64,000 nt of DNA from CAZCPB01 sp044223975 (GTDB lineage: Bacteria; Planctomycetota; Phycisphaerae; Phycisphaerales; UBA1924), in the NCBI GenBank assembly GCA_044223975.1, contig JBGALI010000014.1, positions 62,001-126,000 of the forward strand, in the 5' to 3' direction. The position numbers were made by a program, and so were the translations under genes. The notes beneath the pieces are model-generated. The model had not been told where the DNA came from. It did not search any database and worked only from the letters and a program-made list of their open reading frames with translations. Positions 60,903 to 64,000 of this stretch are shown here, piece by piece. Numbering within the stretch: the stretch's first letter is position 1; every line of letters starts with the position of its first letter.

Positions 60903-61685
60903 ATGCCCGCGCCGGACCTGCCCCCTCCATCCGAGCACGCGATCAAGGAACGTGCGCTTGCCGTGCATCTGCTGCCGCGGATGTACAAGGCCGACGCGTT
61001 CACGGGGTGCTTGGCGATCGTGATCGACACGCTTCGCGCGAGCACGACGATCGCGCGGGCGATCGAGTCGGGGGCGTTGCGCGTGGTGCCGACCTTGAGC
61101 GTTGACGATGCTCGCGCGGCGGCGGCGCGGCCGGACCTGAGAGGCGCGCTCCTGGGCGGCGAGCGGGGCGGCGTGCGGATCGAGGGGTTCGACCTTGGCA
61201 ACTCCCCTGCGGAGTACACGCCCGAGCGCGTGAAGGGGCGGTCGCTGGTCTTTACGACGACCAACGGCACGGCGGCCCTGCTGCACTCGGCCCGCGCGAC
61301 GCGGGTGCTGATCGGTTCCTTGTGCAACCTCTCAGCGGTGTGCGAGGCGGTGAAGAGCGAGCCGCGACCGGTGCACATCGTGTGCGCCGGGACGCGCGAC
61401 GAGGTGAGCCTCGATGACTGCCTGCCCGCGGGGGTGATGGTCGAAAAGCTCATCGCCGCGGGGCGTCACCTGATCGCCGACGATTCGGCCCTCTTGTGCC
61501 TGCACGCCTGGCGCGAAGCGGCGTCGCGCGGGCCGGTGGGGATCGTGGCGGCCATGAAGGCCAGCCGCGGCGGGCGGGGGCTGGTGACCATGGGCTTCGG
61601 CGACGACGTGGAGTTCTGCGCGCGGCCGGACACGATGAGCGTGGTGCCGGTCTATCACGCCGAGACGGGCGTGATCACGGCGTAA
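60903..61685 (+). CDS. comB: 2-phosphosulfolactate phosphatase-like protein (ComB family)
   Basis: A 260-residue protein of the ComB family, named for the phosphatase of coenzyme M synthesis in methanogens. Conserved regions include IVIDTLRASTTIARAIESGA, GGERGGVRIEGFDLGNSPAEY, LVFTTTNGTAALLHS and ICAGTRDEVSLDDCLPAG-type stretches. In bacteria the family is found without the other coenzyme M genes and its substrate is unclear; it may hydrolyse a related phosphoester. ATG 60903 is preceded by TATGCT 5 nt upstream. The gene overlaps the convergent glycosyltransferase by 11 bp. Confidence 0.88.
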   Translation: MPAPDLPPPSEHAIKERALAVHLLPRMYKADAFTGCLAIVIDTLRASTTIARAIESGALRVVPTLSVDDARAAAARPDLRGALLGGERGGVRIEGFDLGNSPAEYTPERVKGRSLVFTTTNGTAALLHSARATRVLIGSLCNLSAVCEAVKSEPRPVHIVCAGTRDEVSLDDCLPAGVMVEKLIAAGRHLIADDSALLCLHAWREAASRGPVGIVAAMKASRGGRGLVTMGFGDDVEFCARPDTMSVVPVYHAETGVITA

Positions 61686-62421
61686 CGGCGGGCGGCGTTG
61701 CCGGCGCAACGGGGCAACCGGGGTCGGCGCGGCGCGGACCGTACCAGAGGTCGAGCTTTTCGCGCTGGCGTGCGGCGCTCCAGGGCGCCAGGCCCATCCG
61801 GAACATGCGGGCCAGGATTTCCCTGCCGGTGAAGGATCGGAGCTTGCGCCCCGACGTGACGACGGGGTCGCGCACGATCACGAACCTGCCGTGACGCTTG
61901 ATCGCCCGCGCGAAGTGGATCTCCTCGGAGGCGAAGAACGATTCGTCGAAGCCGCCCACCTGGTCGAAGACATCGCGCCGACAGAACATGCAGGCGCCGC
62001 CGGTGCAACGGGCCAGGCGCAGGAGGCCTTGAGCAAGCGGCAGGGCCAGGCGTGCCCACCGCGGCACCTGGCCGTCGAACGCGATCACGGCACCGCCGCC
62101 GGCGGCGCCGCGGTCGAGCGCGAGCATGGCAGCGCGGAGCGTGGCGGGCGTGATGGCGGTGTCGGCGTCGACGAAGACGATGCGGTCTCCGGTGCCGGCG
62201 CGGGCCGCGGCGTTGCGGGCGGCGGAGATCTGCCGGCGCTCGATCCGCACGACCCGTGCCCCGTGCCGGCGCGCAACCTCAGACGTTGCGTCGGTCGAAG
62301 AGTCGTCGGCGACGACGATCTCGTACTCGACGCCGAGCTCGCGGGCGGCGGCGTGGATCGCCTGCAGCGTGCGCGGCAGGAGCGACTCTTCGTTGTGGGC
62401 CGGGATGGCGAAGGAGATCAT
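61675..62421 (-). CDS. Glycosyltransferase family 2
   Basis: A 248-residue glycosyltransferase: FAIPAHNEESLLPRTLQAI, VVADDSSTDAT and FVDADTAITPATL (metal-binding D-x-D), then ACMFCRRDVFDQVGGFDESFFASEEI near residue 160. Unlike the 45928 enzyme it has no polyprenyl acceptor motif and no strong membrane helix apart from one hydrophobic segment near 125-140. The sugar donor and acceptor are unknown. Start ATG 62421, with a weak TAGAAC 5 nt upstream. It is 41 bp downstream of rdgB on the same strand. Confidence 0.88.
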   Translation of the reverse strand: MISFAIPAHNEESLLPRTLQAIHAAARELGVEYEIVVADDSSTDATSEVARRHGARVVRIERRQISAARNAAARAGTGDRIVFVDADTAITPATLRAAMLALDRGAAGGGAVIAFDGQVPRWARLALPLAQGLLRLARCTGGACMFCRRDVFDQVGGFDESFFASEEIHFARAIKRHGRFVIVRDPVVTSGRKLRSFTGREILARMFRMGLAPWSAARQREKLDLWYGPRRADPGCPVAPATPPAVTP

Positions 62422-62462
62422 GAAGGGTTCTACCGCGCGGCAAGGCCGCCGGTTGCGAAGAG

Positions 62463-63146
62463 TCAGGCGGGGATGAGTCCCATCAGGTGGAGTTTGGCGA
62501 TCATGGCGCGGGCGGCGGCGCCCCGGTGGCTGAGGGCGTTCTTGTCCTGGGGCGGAAGTTCGGCGCTGGTCCGGATGAAGTCCGGGGCGACGAGGAAGAG
62601 CGGGTCGTAGCCGAAACCGTGGCCGCCGCGGGGGACGGCGGGGGGGATGCCGATGCGGCCTTCGAAGGTGCCGCGGCTGGCGACGAGGACCGGGTTGGGG
62701 CCGGCCCGAGGGCCGGGGGGTTCGGCGAGGGCCATCACGCAGACGAATCGCGCCGTTCGCTCCTCGGGGGGGACCGCCTCAAGCTCGCGGAGGACTCGCG
62801 CGTTGTTGGCGGCGTCGCGCTGGGGGCGGGACATTCCCGTCTCCCTGCCTTCGGTGCAGTAGTGCGAGCTGATGACTCCGGGCCTGCCATTGAGGGCATC
62901 AATCTCAAGGCCGGAGTCGTCGGCGAGGCACAGTCTGCCGGTCTGGGCCGCGTAAGACACCGCTTTGATCGCGGCGTTCTCGTCGAACGTGGCACCGGTC
63001 TCGCTCGGTTCGGCAAAGGGAACGGCCTCCGGCACGTCCTTGAGCCCGATCACGCGGACGTTGCGCGCCTCGGGGACGGTCGCGAAGATCGCGCGGAGTT
63101 CCTCGACTTTGTGGGGGTTGCCGGTGGCGAGGACGAGTTCGAGCAT
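62463..63146 (-). CDS. rdgB: Non-canonical purine NTP pyrophosphatase (RdgB/HAM1)
   Basis: Removes ITP, dITP and XTP from the nucleotide pool. The 227-residue protein has LVLATGNPHKVEEL, TFDENAAIKA, CLADDSGLEIDALNGRPGVISSHY, GFGYDPLFLVAPD and LSHRGAAARAM. All core residues are there. A small insertion (about 150-165: PGPRAGPNPVLVASRG) lengthens the family's usual 190-200. ATG 63146 is preferred over 63206, which would add 20 residues before the conserved first strand. It is divergent from the PfkB gene. Confidence 0.95.
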   Translation of the reverse strand: MLELVLATGNPHKVEELRAIFATVPEARNVRVIGLKDVPEAVPFAEPSETGATFDENAAIKAVSYAAQTGRLCLADDSGLEIDALNGRPGVISSHYCTEGRETGMSRPQRDAANNARVLRELEAVPPEERTARFVCVMALAEPPGPRAGPNPVLVASRGTFEGRIGIPPAVPRGGHGFGYDPLFLVAPDFIRTSAELPPQDKNALSHRGAAARAMIAKLHLMGLIPA

Positions 63147-63187
63147 GGGCGATCTTTGGCGCCGCGGCACGTGGACGTCCCGGCACG

Positions 63188-63193
63188 TAGCAT
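63188..63193 (+). promoter_or_regulatory. Putative -10 hexamer TAGCAT, leaderless start
   Basis: TAGCAT ends 6 nt before ATG 63200 of the PfkB-type gene; no Shine-Dalgarno precedes the start. Confidence 0.4.
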
Positions 63194-63199
63194 CTGCCC

Positions 63200-64000
63200 A
63201 TGCCATCGCGCACCGACATCGCCCGAGCCGCTTCTGATGCTCTTCGCGCCGCGGGCCAGGTTCCGCCGGCGTTAGTCGGGTTCGACGGCTTCATCGACTC
63301 GATCGTGCACATGGTGGACCGGCGGACGGACATGTCGCCCAAGGGGTACGTGCGGCTGCGGACGATCACAGACTTTGCCGCCCGCTGCGCGTCTGCCGCG
63401 GGGAAGAGCACGAACATCGAGCGGTTCCTGATTGAGGACCGGTTCGGCGGCAACGGTCCGCTGATGGCGTCGGCGGTGGCGGGGCTGGGGATGCCGACGA
63501 CGTACATCGGGGCCGTGGGGGAGGAGGCGCCCGTGAACGGCGGGGCCGCGCGAGTGCACCGGGTCTTTGCGCCCTTCGCGGCACGGTGCCGGCGGGTGAT
63601 CCCGACGGGCACGCCCTCGGCGACGCTGTGCCTTGAGTTCGACGACGGCAAGCTGATGTTCAACGACACGGCAGGGCAGCAGGTCGTGACGTGGGAGCGG
63701 ATCGTTGCCGCTGCGGGGCTCGATGAGCTTGTCCGCACGGTCGACGCCGCACGCCTGATCGGGATCGTGAACTGGTCGCTGCTGGGCGGCGTGCCAGGGA
63801 TCTGGGAGGGGCTGGCGCGGGATGTCTTGCCCAGGTGCGCGAAGGTGCGGCGCGTGCTGTTCATTGATCTTTCCGACCCGGCGAAGCGATCCGACGAGGA
63901 CATCCGCGCGGCGCTTGCTCAGTTACGCACGCTTGACCGTTCGATCTCCGTCGCCCTTGGGCTGAATCTCTCCGAAGCGGAGCGCATCGCGCGGGTTCTG
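63200..64000 (+). CDS. PfkB-type carbohydrate kinase, C-terminus outside window
   Basis: The frame from ATG 63200 runs open to the window end (267 codons seen). The beginning GQVPPALVGFDGFIDSIVHMVD and DRFGGNGPLMASAVAGLGMPTTYIGAVG match the N-terminal half of the PfkB family, with the sugar-binding G-G-N stretch and later FIDLSDPAKR. The catalytic G-A-G-D motif would lie beyond the edge. Members phosphorylate sugars or nucleosides; the substrate cannot be told from this part. The start follows TAGCAT by 6 nt. Confidence 0.85.
   Translation, partial: MPSRTDIARAASDALRAAGQVPPALVGFDGFIDSIVHMVDRRTDMSPKGYVRLRTITDFAARCASAAGKSTNIERFLIEDRFGGNGPLMASAVAGLGMPTTYIGAVGEEAPVNGGAARVHRVFAPFAARCRRVIPTGTPSATLCLEFDDGKLMFNDTAGQQVVTWERIVAAAGLDELVRTVDAARLIGIVNWSLLGGVPGIWEGLARDVLPRCAKVRRVLFIDLSDPAKRSDEDIRAALAQLRTLDRSISVALGLNLSEAERIARVL

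Overview
The window reads as chromosome of a GC-rich planctomycete, most likely of the Phycisphaerae type. The clues are secreted proteins with PEP-CTERM-like C-termini, a Ser/Thr kinase joined to a long TPR domain, the CGY-x3-GL-x4-CPECGG zinc ribbon seen in many planctomycete proteins, menaquinone synthesis by the futalosine route, and little clustering of housekeeping genes. This assignment is inferred from gene content; there is no rRNA or other marker. I see no tRNA, rRNA, CRISPR array, transposase, prophage or conjugation gene.

Layout. 1-5.8 kb: partial membrane protein, MetE-like enzyme, an SRPBCC/ArsR operon with two operator-like palindromes, a cupin, thrS and a small zinc-ribbon protein. 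5.9-16.8 kb: a thioredoxin-fold protein without its cysteines, trpC, a CPBP protease, trpS, a PEP-CTERM protein, and a secreted glycosidase-like/esterase pair. 16.8-26.6 kb: a LolC/LolD-like exporter whose ATPase carries an inserted zinc ribbon, an alpha/beta hydrolase, a diguanylate cyclase operon, a methyltransferase and an ABC-2 exporter. 26.6-41.3 kb: prfA, lipB, a DUF58 protein, a TPR-YggX fusion, pyrD, a beta-lactamase-fold protein, a response regulator and histidine kinase, and rsmB. 41.4-50.3 kb: a PTS IIA protein, ispA and dxs (isoprenoid precursors), nadK, a polyprenyl-phosphate-type glycosyltransferase overlapping a LAB_N membrane protein, two unknown genes and an MFS transporter. 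50.4-64 kb: a decayed C-terminal gene fragment with its terminator intact, an SGNH/TPR protein, mqnE with a large repeat-derived insertion, a kinase/TPR protein, dnaK, a hairpin-dense intergenic region, comB, a glycosyltransferase, rdgB and a partial PfkB-type kinase.

Three things cut across genes. (1) Many first-in-operon genes lack a Shine-Dalgarno sequence and have a TAnnnT hexamer ending 5-9 nt before the start codon, which suggests widespread leaderless transcription. (2) Short tandem arrays with 7- or 8-bp units occur between genes and, in one case, inside a coding sequence. (3) A planctomycete zinc ribbon occurs both as the tail of a membrane protein and as an insert in an ABC ATPase.

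Most strongest single observations are the repeat-derived insertion in mqnE, the zinc-ribbon LolD-like ATPase, the leaderless promoter pattern and the structured dnaK-comB intergenic region. Function calls rest on motifs read by eye; no database search was possible.
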